Assembly: GCA_019623805.1 (NCBI GenBank)
Contig: CP053680.1
Coordinates: 2,024,001-2,088,000 of the forward strand
Direction of reading: 5' to 3'
DNA length: 64,000 nucleotides
Source: Gammaproteobacteria bacterium (ex Lamellibrachia satsuma)
GTDB lineage: Bacteria; Pseudomonadota; Gammaproteobacteria; Chromatiales; Chromatiaceae
The first letter of the stretch is position 1. Every line of letters begins with the position of its first letter. A program made the translations under genes and the position numbers. The notes beneath the pieces are model-generated. The model did no database searches. It had not been told where the DNA came from and worked only from the letters and a program-made list of their open reading frames with translations. Below are positions 18,163 through 27,925 of the stretch, piece after piece.

Positions 18163-19569
18163 TTAGAGGCTGTAGTACAGGTCGAATTCCACCGGATGGG
18201 TGGTCATACGCAGGCGAGTCACCTCTTCCATCTTCAGCTCGATGAAGCCGTCGATCAGATCGTCGGTAAAAACGCCACCGGCAGTAAGAAACTCACGGTC
18301 TGCATCCAGTGCTTCCAGCGCCTGATCCAGGCTGTGGCAGACAGTGGGGATCGCCATGGCTTCCTCGGCTGGCAGGTCATAGAGATCCTTGTCCATGGCA
18401 TCGCCAGGGTGGATCTTGTTCTGAATTCCGTCCAGGCCGGCCATCATCATGGCAGCGAAGGCCAGGTAAGGATTGGCGGTTGGATCGGGGAAACGCACCT
18501 CGACGCGACGGCCCTTGGGGTTGGAATCCCACGGGATACGGATGGAGGCAGAGCGGTTACGGGCTGAGTAAGCCAGCATCACCGGGGCTTCGAAGCCGGG
18601 GACCAGACGCTTGTAAGAGTTGGTGGAGCTGTTGGTGAAAGCATTCAGTGCGCGGGCATGTTTGATGATGCCGCCAATGTAATAGAGTGCGGTTTCAGAC
18701 AGACCACCGTACTGGTTACCGGCGAAGATGTTCTCGCCATCTTTACCCAGGGACTGGTGCACATGCATACCGGAACCGTTGTCACCCACAATAGGCTTGG
18801 GCATGAAAGTGGCGGTCTTGCCATAGGCGTGGGCAACATTCCAGGTCGCGTATTTCTGGATCTGAACCCAGTCAGCACGCTCTACCAGGGTGGAGTAACG
18901 GGTGCCGATTTCGCACTGTCCTGCGGTTGCCACCTCGTGGTGATGGACCTCAACAGGTACACCCATCTCTTCCATAGCCAGGCACATGGCCCCGCGCAGG
19001 TCATGCAGGGAGTCGACAGGGGGTACGGGGAAGTAACCGCCCTTAACACTGGGGCGGTGACCGATGTTGCCGTCTTCATAGACACGCTCGGAGTTCCACT
19101 CAGCCTCATCTGAGTCGATCTTCACCATGCTGCCGCTCATGTCGACACGCCAGCGAACATCATCCAGCACGAAGAACTCAGGCTCAGGACCGAAGTAAGC
19201 GGTGTCGGCAATACCGGTGGACTGCAAGTAGGCCTCGGCACGCTTGGCAACGGAGCGTGGATCGCGCTCGTAACCCTGCATGGTGGCGGGCTCGAGGATA
19301 TCGCAACGGATGATCAGCGTGTTCTCGTCCGAGAAGGGATCCATCACAGCGGTGGCGTCTTCAGGCATCAGAATCATGTCAGACTCGTTGATACCCTTCC
19401 AACCGGCGATGGAGGATCCGTCGAACATCTTTCCGTCAGCGAACATACTTTCACCAACTTCATGGGTTGGCAGTGTAACGTGCTGTTCCTTTCCGCGGGT
19501 ATCGGTGAAGCGCAGATCGACAAACTTCACATCGTTGTCTTTCATCATCTTCAGAGCTTTAGAGGCCAT
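18163..19569 (-). CDS. glnA: Glutamine synthetase type I
   Basis: 468 residues, the size of the dodecameric GSI-beta enzyme. It condenses glutamate and ammonium with ATP. Diagnostic segments are [17 protein letters not shown], the [17 protein letters not shown] active-site region and the [20 protein letters not shown] site. [10 protein letters not shown] contains the tyrosine that GlnE adenylylates. The second of two ATGs (19569) is six bases after GGAG and gives the usual [12 protein letters not shown] start. A sigma-54-type promoter lies about 110 bp upstream and NtrC-like sites about 400 bp upstream. A strong terminator follows. Confidence 0.97.
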   Translation of the reverse strand: MASKALKMMKDNDVKFVDLRFTDTRGKEQHVTLPTHEVGESMFADGKMFDGSSIAGWKGINESDMILMPEDATAVMDPFSDENTLIIRCDILEPATMQGYERDPRSVAKRAEAYLQSTGIADTAYFGPEPEFFVLDDVRWRVDMSGSMVKIDSDEAEWNSERVYEDGNIGHRPSVKGGYFPVPPVDSLHDLRGAMCLAMEEMGVPVEVHHHEVATAGQCEIGTRYSTLVERADWVQIQKYATWNVAHAYGKTATFMPKPIVGDNGSGMHVHQSLGKDGENIFAGNQYGGLSETALYYIGGIIKHARALNAFTNSSTNSYKRLVPGFEAPVMLAYSARNRSASIRIPWDSNPKGRRVEVRFPDPTANPYLAFAAMMMAGLDGIQNKIHPGDAMDKDLYDLPAEEAMAIPTVCHSLDQALEALDADREFLTAGGVFTDDLIDGFIELKMEEVTRLRMTTHPVEFDLYYSL

Positions 19570-19679
19570 CTTCATCTCCAGGATATAGGGTTATTATCGG
19601 GACGGCTGGTTAAACGCCGCTATGCTAAACCTTAGTGTCGGGGCGTGACTATACCAGACACAGTGAGTAACGCTTATGA

Positions 19680-19694
19680 GCATTATTCATGCCA
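19680..19694 (-). promoter_or_regulatory. Candidate sigma-54 promoter of glnA
   Basis: The minus strand reads TGGCATGAATAATGC, with GG and GC separated by exactly ten bases. It has two mismatches to the TGGCACG-N4-TTGC consensus. Transcription would start near 19668, leaving a leader of about 100 bases before the glnA ATG. An extended -10-like TGGTATAGT at 19648-19656 (minus strand) may serve as a second, sigma-70 promoter. Confidence 0.7.
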
Positions 19695-19967
19695 CGATTG
19701 TTTCTCTTGATCAATTCAGACGCCTTCGTGTGGTGAATCCAGACTTTTTCATCTGGGTCGCCAAAACCGTCGCCCAGACTCTGGTCCCTGGCGACCGGGT
19801 TCTGTACGTATAAAAATACTAATAAAATTAATAAGATATAATTTATACGACGAGACTGATGAGCACCACTGTTTGGAAGACCTTTCCTTTCGTATCATGC
19901 TCATCCAGTAAATTGAAGCTGACGGGGGGTTGAGATCGAGCAACAGGGAGACTCATCAACAAGTCCG

Positions 19968-20012
19968 CGCGATTTTGGTGCATGCAGCAAGACAAAGGCA
20001 CTATTATAGTGC
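19968..20012. promoter_or_regulatory. Pair of NtrC-like sites upstream of glnA
   Basis: GCACTATTATAGTGC at 19998-20012 is a perfect-armed palindrome of the NtrC type. A weaker site, GCGCGATTTTGGTGC, lies at 19968-19982. The centres are 30 bp apart, about three helical turns, as in known tandem NtrC enhancers. They sit about 310-340 bp upstream of the candidate glnA start site. The rest of 19570-20024 is AT-rich and contains no convincing gene. Confidence 0.6.
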
Positions 20013-20024
20013 GGCCAATATCTT

Positions 20025-20591
20025 CTAAGCTCGGGAGATGAATTTTCCGGTCGTTGTATTAACCTTCACCACTTCACCGTTCTCCAGATACTCCGGAACC
20101 TGTATCTCGATGCCTGTGTTGAGCATTGCCGGCTTGGTTCGCCCTGTGGCCGTTGAACCCTTGATACCTGGTGTCGTCTCCGAGATCGTCAGGGCAACGG
20201 ACTGTGGAAGTTCAATGCCGATGATGGCGCCATCCACCAGCAGGGCAATTATGCCGTCCAGGCCTTCGATCAGAAAGCCCGTCTGTCCCTCCAGATCTTC
20301 ACTGTTCAGACCATACTGGCTATAGTCCTCCGTATCCATGAAGGTGAAGATCTCCCCGTCCATATAGGAGAACTGGACCTGCCGGCGCAGACAGTCGATA
20401 TCCTTCAGAAAATCATCGCCCTTGAACGACTCGTCCAGTTTTTGACCCGTCTGCAAATTGATGAAGCGGATTTTATAGAGGGTCGCCGCACCCCGGGAAG
20501 AGGGGCTTTTGGCCTCGACCTGTTTCACGCTATGGGGCATTCCGTTGATTTCGACGATAATGCCCCGTTTTAAATCACAAGCTTTCGGCAC
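20025..20591 (-). CDS. efpL: Elongation factor P-like protein (EfpL/YeiP)
   Basis: 188 residues, the three-domain length of the EF-P family. The tip loop reads SPSSRGAATLYK with arginine where EF-P has its modified lysine, the mark of the YeiP/EfpL subgroup. The segments FKGDDF, FSYMDGE and the C-terminal VPEYLENGEVVKVNT also match. The protein binds ribosomes stalled on proline-rich or related motifs and needs no lysine modification. It follows the CDF transporter gene on the same strand after 41 bp, so it may be the last gene of that operon. Confidence 0.92.
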   Translation of the reverse strand: MPKACDLKRGIIVEINGMPHSVKQVEAKSPSSRGAATLYKIRFINLQTGQKLDESFKGDDFLKDIDCLRRQVQFSYMDGEIFTFMDTEDYSQYGLNSEDLEGQTGFLIEGLDGIIALLVDGAIIGIELPQSVALTISETTPGIKGSTATGRTKPAMLNTGIEIQVPEYLENGEVVKVNTTTGKFISRA

Positions 20592-20632
20592 CAGTTTACT
20601 CCCCTCTCTTTCTGTTTCTGGATGGACACAAA

Positions 20633-21799
20633 CTATTCACCGAACCAGAGTCGGATTTTTCCAAACACATCTGACTGGTTGAATACCTTCTGAAACGCCT
20701 GCCGCAGTTGCGCCAGCTCCTTTTCACCTTCAAAACAATCGACTGGCAGGTAGAGATCAACGTCGATACGACCCGAAAGATAGTGCAACACCAAGCGTTG
20801 CCTGCGGGCATAACAGGCAACATCCCTGCAGGTGGCATCGAGCAAACGTTCAGCTTCCTGCCGCAATGGGAGCTCGCCACAGGGAGCGTTGATTTCATCA
20901 TCTTCCGGGTCGATATGCACCGTCACATCGAACAGCTCTTCAACCTCATTTATCAATCTCGTTTGAACCACTTCCGCAATCCTGTGTCCTTCTGAAACGC
21001 TCAACCATGAGTCAACCTGCACATGCACATCCGCCGATGCGTGTCCCCCCATGCGGCGGGTGCGCAGCATGTGAATGCTATTGACACCGCTCACGGAATC
21101 AATAATCCCGCGAATCTCCGCCACTGTCTCCTCATCCAGCCCCGCATCCACCAGTTCCTGCATCGCCCCCCAGCCTAGATTCCAGCCAATGTGCACGATC
21201 ATCACGCCGACCAGTACTGCAGCAATGGCATCCAGGTAGGGCAGACCCGCCAAGGTTCCCCCGATACCGACCAACACCACCACGGAAGAGATGGAGTCAG
21301 AGCGATGGTGCCATGCGTTTGCCCGCAACAGATTTGAATTGATCCGTTGTGCCAGATATTGGGTGTAGTGGTAGAGCCCTTCATTGGCAAGGATAGAGAA
21401 TGCTGCAACATAGAGTGTAAAGGAACTCGGAGTCAGCAGCTGCTCCGGTGCAAAAAGCCGCTCCGCCGCATCCCAGATGACACCCAGTCCTACCAGCCCG
21501 AGCAGCGCTCCCAATGCCATGGTACCGGCCGTCTCAAAGCGACCGTGGCCGTATGGGTGCTGCTCATCCGGCGCTTCTTTAGCATGCCGTGCGGCGAACC
21601 AGACCAACGCATCCGACAGCAGATCCGAAAGCGAATGCACCCCATCCGCCAACAGAGACTGTGACTGGCCAAGCCAGCCAAACAGGATTTTGACGAAAGC
21701 GAGGACCAGGTTGACCACAGCGCCGACCAGGGCGGCCAACCGTGTCTCTTTATACCTCATCTCCTGCATCTCGTGATGCAGGTGTTGATGCTGATGCAT
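20633..21799 (-). CDS. Cation diffusion facilitator (CDF) transporter
   Basis: 388 residues. A His-rich N-terminus (MHQHQHLHHEMQE) precedes the transmembrane domain. There, QSLLADGVHSLSDLLSD carries the H-x-x-x-D metal site and later helices carry the matching NAWHHRSDSISS site. A cytoplasmic metal-binding domain follows (VHVQVDSWLSVSEGHRI). The final 100 residues extend beyond the usual CDF length. It exports divalent metals such as Zn, Fe, Mn or Cd in exchange for protons; the exact metal is unknown. The ATG is six bases after GGAG, which overlaps the tusA stop, so the two genes are tightly coupled. Confidence 0.9.
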   Translation of the reverse strand: MHQHQHLHHEMQEMRYKETRLAALVGAVVNLVLAFVKILFGWLGQSQSLLADGVHSLSDLLSDALVWFAARHAKEAPDEQHPYGHGRFETAGTMALGALLGLVGLGVIWDAAERLFAPEQLLTPSSFTLYVAAFSILANEGLYHYTQYLAQRINSNLLRANAWHHRSDSISSVVVLVGIGGTLAGLPYLDAIAAVLVGVMIVHIGWNLGWGAMQELVDAGLDEETVAEIRGIIDSVSGVNSIHMLRTRRMGGHASADVHVQVDSWLSVSEGHRIAEVVQTRLINEVEELFDVTVHIDPEDDEINAPCGELPLRQEAERLLDATCRDVACYARRQRLVLHYLSGRIDVDLYLPVDCFEGEKELAQLRQAFQKVFNQSDVFGKIRLWFGE

Positions 21800-21802
21800 A
21801 AG

Positions 21803-22030
21803 CTACTCCCCCACTTCTATCACAACAATATATTCGGCCCTGTCAGAGCGGGTCTCAATGACTTTATGGCCATTGATTCGGCACCAGGCGGGGATGTCAT
21901 TCATCACTCCCGGATCGGTGCAAATCGCTTCCAGGACAGTGCCTGGCGCAAGCGTTGCTATCTTATCCTGCACCCGAATCACCGGCATCGGGCAGAGCAA
22001 ACGCCGGGCATCAAGAGTGACCCTGCTCAA
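21803..22030 (-). CDS. TusA-family sulfur carrier protein
   Basis: About 75 residues with the TusA core: LDARRLLCPMPVIRVQDKI contains the sulfur-carrying cysteine in the C-P-x-P motif, followed by the DPGVMNDIPAWC segment. I prefer TTG 22030: AGGAG lies eight bases upstream, and TTG overlaps the preceding gene's TGA as TTGA. A GTG at 22039 in frame is the alternative, but its ribosome site would be too close. It probably carries persulfide sulfur to the PP-loop enzyme encoded just upstream; in sulfur oxidisers related proteins also work in sulfur oxidation. Confidence 0.88.
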   Translation of the reverse strand: MSRVTLDARRLLCPMPVIRVQDKIATLAPGTVLEAICTDPGVMNDIPAWCRINGHKVIETRSDRAEYIVVIEVGE

Positions 22031-23070
22031 ATGTGCCACTCCTGGGGGATTTCGTGTGGCTTAATCGGTTCGACCTTCAGGGTGCGACTCGTGCCCTGCC
22101 GATCCATCACTTCTAGTTCCACCAGATCAGCATCGCGTCCCTGACTGTAGCGGGCAACCAGGCGGGCGGCCAGCTCAATATCCGCTGCTCTGGGTTCACC
22201 GTCTATCAACGCCAAGGGACCAGCGTGGCTAATTGTCTTGATGCTGACAAACTGCTTCCGGTAACCCTGTAGGAAATTGCCCTCCCCCTCCTCTCTGGCA
22301 ATGATCACCTTATAGTGGGGTGCAGGGCGCAAATGGCGTCCCACCTTGAGCAGCATGATGTCATCCATCTCGTACTGCTTGCTGCCTCGCGCGCGCCAGA
22401 GGTCCGCGAGCTTGACCGAATATTGGGCATCGGTGAGAAAACAGCAGCCTCCTGCCGGCTGGGCATAGTCTTCGAAGCCGAATTTTGCCGCCAATGCCAT
22501 CTGGGGTTTACGGCTTCTCCCGCTGAAATCGTAAAGCCCCCCACGCTCCACCCAACCCTCACGTTCCGGCAGGGTTTGCGGCAGATTTTTTGCACAGAGC
22601 GGCCGTAGCAGCAGATCCTCTGCCCCCGACTCGCCGGACACTACCGGCATTGTCTCCTTGCGTTGGGACATAGGGCGTTGCCCGATCACCTCGCCGGTAA
22701 TGATAAAATCGAAATCCATTTTTCTGATCCACTCCAAGGCTTTGCTAACCATAAAGATCTTGCAGTCGAGACAGGGATTCAGGTTGGCGCCATAGCCGTG
22801 CTTCGGATTGAAGACGATATCCTTGTACTCCTCCACAATATCGACAATGTGCAACTTGATGCCAAGCTGTTCCGCCACCCAGAGGGCATTATTTCGCTTG
22901 GACTTTTTCTGGTCTTTTTTGCGGATGGCATGGGTATGACCTTCGACACAGAATCCGGTGTAGAAGTTGATGCCCTCGACGTGGATGCCCTGTTCCTGGA
23001 TCACCTTTGCGGCCAAGAGAGAGTCGAGACCACCGGAGATCAGGGCCACGGCTTTTCGCTGTTCGGTCAT
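22027..23070 (-). CDS. PP-loop ATPase, MnmA/ThiI-like tRNA thiolation enzyme with NFACT-R-like C-terminus
   Basis: About 347 residues from ATG 23070 (an ATG at 23082 is possible; neither has a clear ribosome site). ALISGGLDSLLAAKVI is the PP-loop ATP-pyrophosphatase motif that adenylates a base. LNPCLDCKIFM and PAGGCCFLTD supply cysteines like those of tRNA thiouridylases. The C-terminal part (VGRHLRPAPHYKVIIAREEGEGNFL) resembles the NFACT-R/DUF814 RNA-binding fold. Direct coupling to tusA fits a sulfur-relay tRNA thiolation role. It is not canonical MnmA, ThiI or TtcA. The base and tRNA modified are unknown to me. Confidence 0.82.
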   Translation of the reverse strand: MTEQRKAVALISGGLDSLLAAKVIQEQGIHVEGINFYTGFCVEGHTHAIRKKDQKKSKRNNALWVAEQLGIKLHIVDIVEEYKDIVFNPKHGYGANLNPCLDCKIFMVSKALEWIRKMDFDFIITGEVIGQRPMSQRKETMPVVSGESGAEDLLLRPLCAKNLPQTLPEREGWVERGGLYDFSGRSRKPQMALAAKFGFEDYAQPAGGCCFLTDAQYSVKLADLWRARGSKQYEMDDIMLLKVGRHLRPAPHYKVIIAREEGEGNFLQGYRKQFVSIKTISHAGPLALIDGEPRAADIELAARLVARYSQGRDADLVELEVMDRQGTSRTLKVEPIKPHEIPQEWHI

Positions 23071-23210
23071 ATAATGATTCATTGTCAGGCAAGGAAAACG
23101 GTGGATTATACGGAATTGCGCCAAATGCGGCACCTCATCGTAGTTAGCCAAGTTGTTGGCGCATCGTTATACTGACGCGATTTTTGCACCTTAAACTATG
23201 GAATCCGGAC

Positions 23211-24152
23211 GTGAACCGAGCTTCTGACACCAGCAATCATGATGTGTCGACCTTTCAGGGTCTGATCTTTGCGTTGCAACAGTACTGGGCAGACCAGGGC
23301 TGCGTAATCCTTCAACCCTACGACATGGAGATGGGTGCCGGCACATTTCACTCCGCCACTTTCCTCCGCTCTATCGGCCCTGAGCCTTGGAGCTGCGCCT
23401 ATGTGCAGCCTTCACGCCGCCCCACCGACGGGCGCTATGGCGAGAATCCCAACCGCCTGCAACACTACTATCAATTCCAGGTCATCCTGAAACCCTCCCC
23501 GATGGATATTCAGGAGCTCTATCTGGGATCACTCAAGGCACTGGGTCTCGACCTGCTGGTACATGATATTCGTTTCGTCGAGGACAACTGGGAGTCCCCC
23601 ACTCTCGGCGCCTGGGGGCTCGGCTGGGAGGTCTGGCTCAACGGCATGGAGGTGACTCAGTTCACCTATTTTCAGCAAGTTGGCGGCCTCGACTGCCGCC
23701 CGGTCACCGGTGAAATCACCTACGGTCTTGAGCGCATCGCCATGTACCTGCAAGGCGTCGAAAGCGTCTACGACCTGGTCTGGGCCAATAGCCCTGACGG
23801 CCCGGTAACCTACGGCGACGTCTTTCACCAGAATGAGGTTGAACAGTCGGCCTTCAACTTCGAACACGCGGAAGTGAATGCCCTCTTCGGTTGGTTCGAC
23901 ACCTGTGAAAAAGAGAGTCAGCGCCTGATCGAAACCGGTCTGCCGCTACCCGCTTATGAACAGGTCCTCAAGGCCTCTCATACCTTCAACCTGCTGGACG
24001 CACGTCACGCCATCTCGGTGACTGAACGGCAGCGCTACATCCTGCGCGTCCGCTCCCTCTCACGCGCCGTGGCCCAAGCCTATTACGAGAGCCGCGAGGC
24101 CCTTGGATTCCCCATGCTGAAAGAGAACAGGGAGGTCGTCAATAATGGCTGA
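23211..24152 (+). CDS. glyQ: Glycine-tRNA ligase alpha subunit
   Basis: About 313 residues. [33 protein letters not shown] is split here across the start of the class II catalytic fold, and the family core [25 protein letters not shown] is present. It forms the alpha2beta2 enzyme with GlyS and charges tRNA-Gly. The start is uncertain: GTG 23211 gives the usual short N-terminus, TTG 23184 is also in frame, and no ATG is available. It is divergent from the PP-loop gene and overlaps glyS by eight bases. Confidence 0.95.
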   Translation: MNRASDTSNHDVSTFQGLIFALQQYWADQGCVILQPYDMEMGAGTFHSATFLRSIGPEPWSCAYVQPSRRPTDGRYGENPNRLQHYYQFQVILKPSPMDIQELYLGSLKALGLDLLVHDIRFVEDNWESPTLGAWGLGWEVWLNGMEVTQFTYFQQVGGLDCRPVTGEITYGLERIAMYLQGVESVYDLVWANSPDGPVTYGDVFHQNEVEQSAFNFEHAEVNALFGWFDTCEKESQRLIETGLPLPAYEQVLKASHTFNLLDARHAISVTERQRYILRVRSLSRAVAQAYYESREALGFPMLKENREVVNNG

Positions 24153-26217
24153 TTCCAAAGATCTGCTGATCGAGATCGGCACAGAAGAGCTGCCCCCAAA
24201 GGCCTTGGCAAAACTCTCCGCGGCATTTCTTCGCGGCATCGTTGAACAGCTTAAACAGCTGGGACTGCCACACAATTCAGTCAGACCCTACGCCACCCCT
24301 CGCAGGCTTGCAGTATTCATCGAGGCTCTTCAAACCAGCCAGTCCGATAAAGAGATCGAACGCAAAGGGCCTGCGGTCAAAGCTGCATTCGATGCTGACG
24401 GCAATCCAACCAGGGCCGCTGAAGGTTTTGCCCGCTCCTGCAGAGTGAGCGTCGATCAGCTGGAAACTCAAGACACCCCAAAAGGCGCGTGGCTGATCCA
24501 CCGGCAGATCGAATTGGGCCGTTCCACCATCGATCTGATACCGGAGATCGTGGAAAAGTCTCTCGCCACTCTTCCCATACCCAAGCGTATGCGCTGGGGC
24601 AGCCGCAGCGAAGAGTTCGTTCGTCCGGTACATTGGGTCGTACTGCTGTTTGGTGATGAGGTCATTCCAGGCCAAGTGATGGGACGCAACGCAGGCCGCT
24701 CAACCCGTGGCCATAGATTCCACCATCCCGAACCGATTGAAATCGATACGCCTGCAAACTACTCAGAACTGCTGAAAAACAGAGGTTATGTCATCGCAGA
24801 CATTGCCGAGCGCAAAACCAAAATCGAGCAGCAAGCCAGAGAGGCAGCAGAAGCCGAAGGTCTCCAGGCAGCAATCGATTCCAATCTGCTGGACGAGGTC
24901 ACCGCCCTCAATGAGTGGCCGATTCCTGTGATTGGCAGTTTCGATGCGCGCTTTCTCGACGTTCCCTCAGAATGCCTGGTCCAGGCAATGCAGGATCATC
25001 AAAAATATTTTCCGGTTGTCGACAAGACAGGTGCTCTCCAACCCCGGTTTATTACTATAAGCAATATCGACAGCAAGGATATTGAACAGGTTCGTTCCGG
25101 CAATGAGCGAGTCATACGACCCCGGTTCAGCGATGCCGCTTTCTTCTGGGAGCAGGATCTGAAAAATCCTCTCGACCATCACATCGAGTCGCTGAAAAGC
25201 ATTCTGTTTCAGAAAAAACTGGGGACGCTGCACGACAAGAGCGGGCGTATCGCCTCGCTGGCAGAATCCATTGCCGATCAAATTGGTCTCGACAAGGCTC
25301 TCGCATTCCGTGCCGCCTGGCTCTGCAAATGCGACCTTATGTCCGAAATGGTAGGTGAATTTGCCAGCCTGCAGGGCACCATGGGGCGCTACTATGCCGT
25401 ACGCTCGGGTGAGGACGGCCAGGTTGCTCAGGCAATGGAAGAGGTCTACATGCCCCGGCATGCAGGGGATCGCCTGCCGGAAACCGACTGCGGTCGCGCC
25501 ATTGCCATCGCTGATCGCCTCGATACCCTGACGGGCATCTTCGCTATTGGTCAGAAACCGACCGGCGCAAAGGACCCTTACGGCCTTCGCCGCGCTGCCT
25601 TGGGTGTACTCCGCATCCTCATCGAGACCCCCATGGATCTCGACCTTGAACAGTTACTCTCCACCGCAGCGGAGGGTCTTGCCCAGCAGGTTGATACAGA
25701 GGAGAGCCTGGATCAGGTCTTTGAATACATGATGGAGCGTCTGAAAGCGTACTACGCAGACCAATCCATACCCGCCGATTCAGTGGATGCGGTGCTCGCC
25801 CGCCGCCCCACCCGTCCCGCAGACTTCAATCTGCGGGTCCGGGCAGTCACCGAATTCCGTAAACTGCCTGAAGCCGAAAGTCTTGCCGCTGCCAACAAAC
25901 GCATTCGCAACATTCTCAGGAAGACTGATGAGACCTTCCCCGTGCAGGTGGCCAACGACCTTCTTCAGGAAACCGCAGAGAGGGCCCTTGCGGCAAAGGT
26001 CGATGAGTTACAGCCCAAGGTCATTCCACTATTTGGTGAAGGCCGTTATACGGAAGGGCTGCAAATCCTCGCCAGTCTGCGTCATCCTGTCGATGATTTT
26101 TTTGACCAGGTCATGGTAATGACGGAGGATGGAAATCTACGGAGAAATCGTCTTGCCCTGCTTTCACGGCTTGAGGGACTCTTTCTCAGTGCCGCTGACC
26201 TTTCACGCCTTCAGTAA
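24145..26217 (+). CDS. glyS: Glycine-tRNA ligase beta subunit
   Basis: 690 residues, full length. It starts [21 protein letters not shown], the standard GlyS N-terminus. The internal PKRMRWG and HRFHHP motifs and the C-terminal anticodon-binding DALR-like helices follow. It provides tRNA recognition for the alpha2beta2 synthetase. The start lies inside the glyQ 3' end (eight-base overlap), which ensures equal expression. Confidence 0.96.
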   Translation: MADSKDLLIEIGTEELPPKALAKLSAAFLRGIVEQLKQLGLPHNSVRPYATPRRLAVFIEALQTSQSDKEIERKGPAVKAAFDADGNPTRAAEGFARSCRVSVDQLETQDTPKGAWLIHRQIELGRSTIDLIPEIVEKSLATLPIPKRMRWGSRSEEFVRPVHWVVLLFGDEVIPGQVMGRNAGRSTRGHRFHHPEPIEIDTPANYSELLKNRGYVIADIAERKTKIEQQAREAAEAEGLQAAIDSNLLDEVTALNEWPIPVIGSFDARFLDVPSECLVQAMQDHQKYFPVVDKTGALQPRFITISNIDSKDIEQVRSGNERVIRPRFSDAAFFWEQDLKNPLDHHIESLKSILFQKKLGTLHDKSGRIASLAESIADQIGLDKALAFRAAWLCKCDLMSEMVGEFASLQGTMGRYYAVRSGEDGQVAQAMEEVYMPRHAGDRLPETDCGRAIAIADRLDTLTGIFAIGQKPTGAKDPYGLRRAALGVLRILIETPMDLDLEQLLSTAAEGLAQQVDTEESLDQVFEYMMERLKAYYADQSIPADSVDAVLARRPTRPADFNLRVRAVTEFRKLPEAESLAAANKRIRNILRKTDETFPVQVANDLLQETAERALAAKVDELQPKVIPLFGEGRYTEGLQILASLRHPVDDFFDQVMVMTEDGNLRRNRLALLSRLEGLFLSAADLSRLQ

Positions 26218-26229
26218 TCGAGACTAATT

Positions 26230-26565
26230 ATGAACCCCGATTCATACAAGGATATGTTGGACGCCGTCCAATCCTTCCACGATAAGCACCGTTTCAGGGA
26301 GACCGGCGGCGAAGAGATGACCTATCGCATATCTTTAATGGCTGAAGAGTTGGGGGAGATCTCTTCCTGTGTCACAAAAGGCAAGAGCAAGGAGTCACTT
26401 GCTGAGGAAGTGGCCGATCTGCTGATTCTTGTCATGGGAACAGCCATCGCTCAGGAGTTCGATCTCAAGCAGGCGTTTTGGGACAAGATGGAGAAGCTTA
26501 ACAAGCGGGATTCCCGCATGGTCAACGGCCGCATCAGGGTCTCAGAATTCCGTGATGTCGACTGA
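26230..26565 (+). CDS. MazG-like nucleotide pyrophosphohydrolase
   Basis: 111 residues, a single all-alpha NTP-PPase domain. The Mg-binding signature E-E-x-x-E followed by E-x-x-D is visible as MAEELGEISS and AEEVADLLILVMG. Such proteins hydrolyse non-canonical or dNTPs to the monophosphate and PPi. The start is 12 bp after glyS, in an apparent operon with gmhB and plsC. It is shorter than the two-domain MazG, so it belongs to the MazG-like/iMazG group; the substrate is unknown. Confidence 0.85.
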   Translation: MNPDSYKDMLDAVQSFHDKHRFRETGGEEMTYRISLMAEELGEISSCVTKGKSKESLAEEVADLLILVMGTAIAQEFDLKQAFWDKMEKLNKRDSRMVNGRIRVSEFRDVD

Positions 26566-26594
26566 TATTCTTTGAGAGTAAGTACTCACTCACA

Positions 26595-27131
26595 ATGAAA
26601 ATCATTATCCTGGACAGAGACGGCGTCATCAACGAGGATTCAGATGATTTTATTAAATCACCTGACGAGTGGATTCCTCTGCCCGGCAGTCTTGAAGCGA
26701 TCGCCCGTCTCAACCATGCCGGTTTTCGTGTTTTCGTCGCAACCAACCAGTCAGGCGTGTCGCGTGGTTACTTCTCCATCGACACCCTGAATAAGATGCA
26801 CAACAAAATGCAGACGTTGCTACAGAAGCATGGGGGCCATATCGATGGTATTTTTTTCTGTCCTCATGGACCGGATGACAACTGTGACTGCCGCAAACCC
26901 AAGCCTGGTCTCTACCAGCAGATTTCACAGCGTTCCCGGGCGCCGTTGCATCAGGTGCCCATCATCGGTGACTCTTTACGTGACCTCCAGGCCGCTATTA
27001 TCGTAGGCGCAAATCCCATCCTGGTTAGAACCGGGAAGGGTAACAAGACACTCTCATCATGTCCGGATGAGCTGAGAGATATTCCCATCTACCAAAACCT
27101 CTCTGAGGCCGTTGATGCGCTTTTAACCTGA
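26595..27131 (+). CDS. gmhB: D-glycero-D-manno-heptose-1,7-bisphosphate 7-phosphatase
   Basis: 178 residues. HAD superfamily motif I is ILDRDGVINED with the nucleophilic Asp. Motif II is VATNQSGVSRG. A zinc-binding cysteine/histidine loop CPHGPDDNCDCRKPKPGL is diagnostic for GmhB, and motif IV is IGDSLRDLQAA. It removes the 7-phosphate during ADP-heptose synthesis for the LPS inner core. It is 29 bp after the MazG-like gene and 10 bp before plsC, consistent with an operon. Confidence 0.95.
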   Translation: MKIIILDRDGVINEDSDDFIKSPDEWIPLPGSLEAIARLNHAGFRVFVATNQSGVSRGYFSIDTLNKMHNKMQTLLQKHGGHIDGIFFCPHGPDDNCDCRKPKPGLYQQISQRSRAPLHQVPIIGDSLRDLQAAIIVGANPILVRTGKGNKTLSSCPDELRDIPIYQNLSEAVDALLT

Positions 27132-27141
27132 TTGACATGCC

Positions 27142-27882
27142 ATGACCTTTATCCGTTCTATTCTCTTTTTTGCCTTTCTTGTTCTCAGTACTATTGTCAT
27201 TGCCGGTTTTGGCAGTATCTTTGGGTGGTTCCTCCCGTTGCAAAAACGCTTTTTCATCAGCAACGCCTGGAGCAGAGTCAACCTGGCTGCACTCTCGCTA
27301 CTCTGTGGCCTCAACTATCGTATTGATGGTCTGAATAACATTCCTGATGACAAGAGTGTCATCATTCTTTCAAAACACCAATCCGCCTGGGAAACCATCG
27401 CCTTTCTCAGCGTCATTCCGCTCAACAAGGCCTGGGTTCTGAAACAGGAGTTACTCAGAGTGCCTATATTTGGATGGGCATTACTTCTCTTCCAACCGAT
27501 TGCTCTTGATCGAAAAGCAGGTCGAAAGGCCGTGGTACAACTTATCCGTGATGGCACTGAAAGACTCGAATCCGGGCTTTCGGTAATCATCTTCCCCGAA
27601 GGCACCCGTGTCGCACCTGGTACTCACAAACGCTATGGAATTGGTGGTGCACTACTGGCAGAGAGATCCGGTTTTCCTGTATTGCCCGTCTCACACAACG
27701 CCGGGGTGTTCTGGAAACGCAGAGGCATCAACAAGCATCCTGGTACCATCGATGTAAGAGTAGGCCCTCTTATCGTGACCAAAGGTCTCAATGCCAACGA
27801 GATCAACGCCAAGGTAGAAGCCTGGATCGAGGGAGCGCTGGAGACCTTGCCGCAGGAGAGAAAGGTGAAAGGTGAAAGGTGA
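27142..27882 (+). CDS. plsC: 1-acyl-sn-glycerol-3-phosphate acyltransferase
   Basis: 246 residues. An N-terminal hydrophobic segment (about 5-28) anchors it in the inner membrane. The acyltransferase block I reads KHQSAWET, i.e. H-x4-E instead of the usual H-x4-D, and block III reads FPEGTRV. It makes phosphatidic acid from lysophosphatidic acid. The C-terminus (RKVKGER) is encoded by the start of a heptamer tandem repeat, so the last few residues may be extra and variable between relatives. Confidence 0.92.
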   Translation: MTFIRSILFFAFLVLSTIVIAGFGSIFGWFLPLQKRFFISNAWSRVNLAALSLLCGLNYRIDGLNNIPDDKSVIILSKHQSAWETIAFLSVIPLNKAWVLKQELLRVPIFGWALLLFQPIALDRKAGRKAVVQLIRDGTERLESGLSVIIFPEGTRVAPGTHKRYGIGGALLAERSGFPVLPVSHNAGVFWKRRGINKHPGTIDVRVGPLIVTKGLNANEINAKVEAWIEGALETLPQERKVKGER

Positions 27883-27887
27883 AAGGT
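27861..27887. repeat. Tandem heptamer repeat over the plsC stop codon
   Basis: AAAGGTG is repeated three times and then AAAGGT once, spanning the last codons and the TGA of plsC. An inverted copy of the motif, CCTTTCACCTT, lies at 28045-28055 before the gyrB stop, so the two arms enclose the whole plsC-gyrB gap. Confidence 0.8.
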
Positions 27888-27925
27888 TGGAAAATCGAAG
27901 ATTTGCCTGAATCTTGTACCAAACT

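Noticed and set aside
19676..19813. 45-codon plus-strand frame starting MSIIHATIVSLDQF
   Set aside because: No ribosome site, and it overlaps the candidate sigma-54 promoter of glnA; more likely a chance frame.
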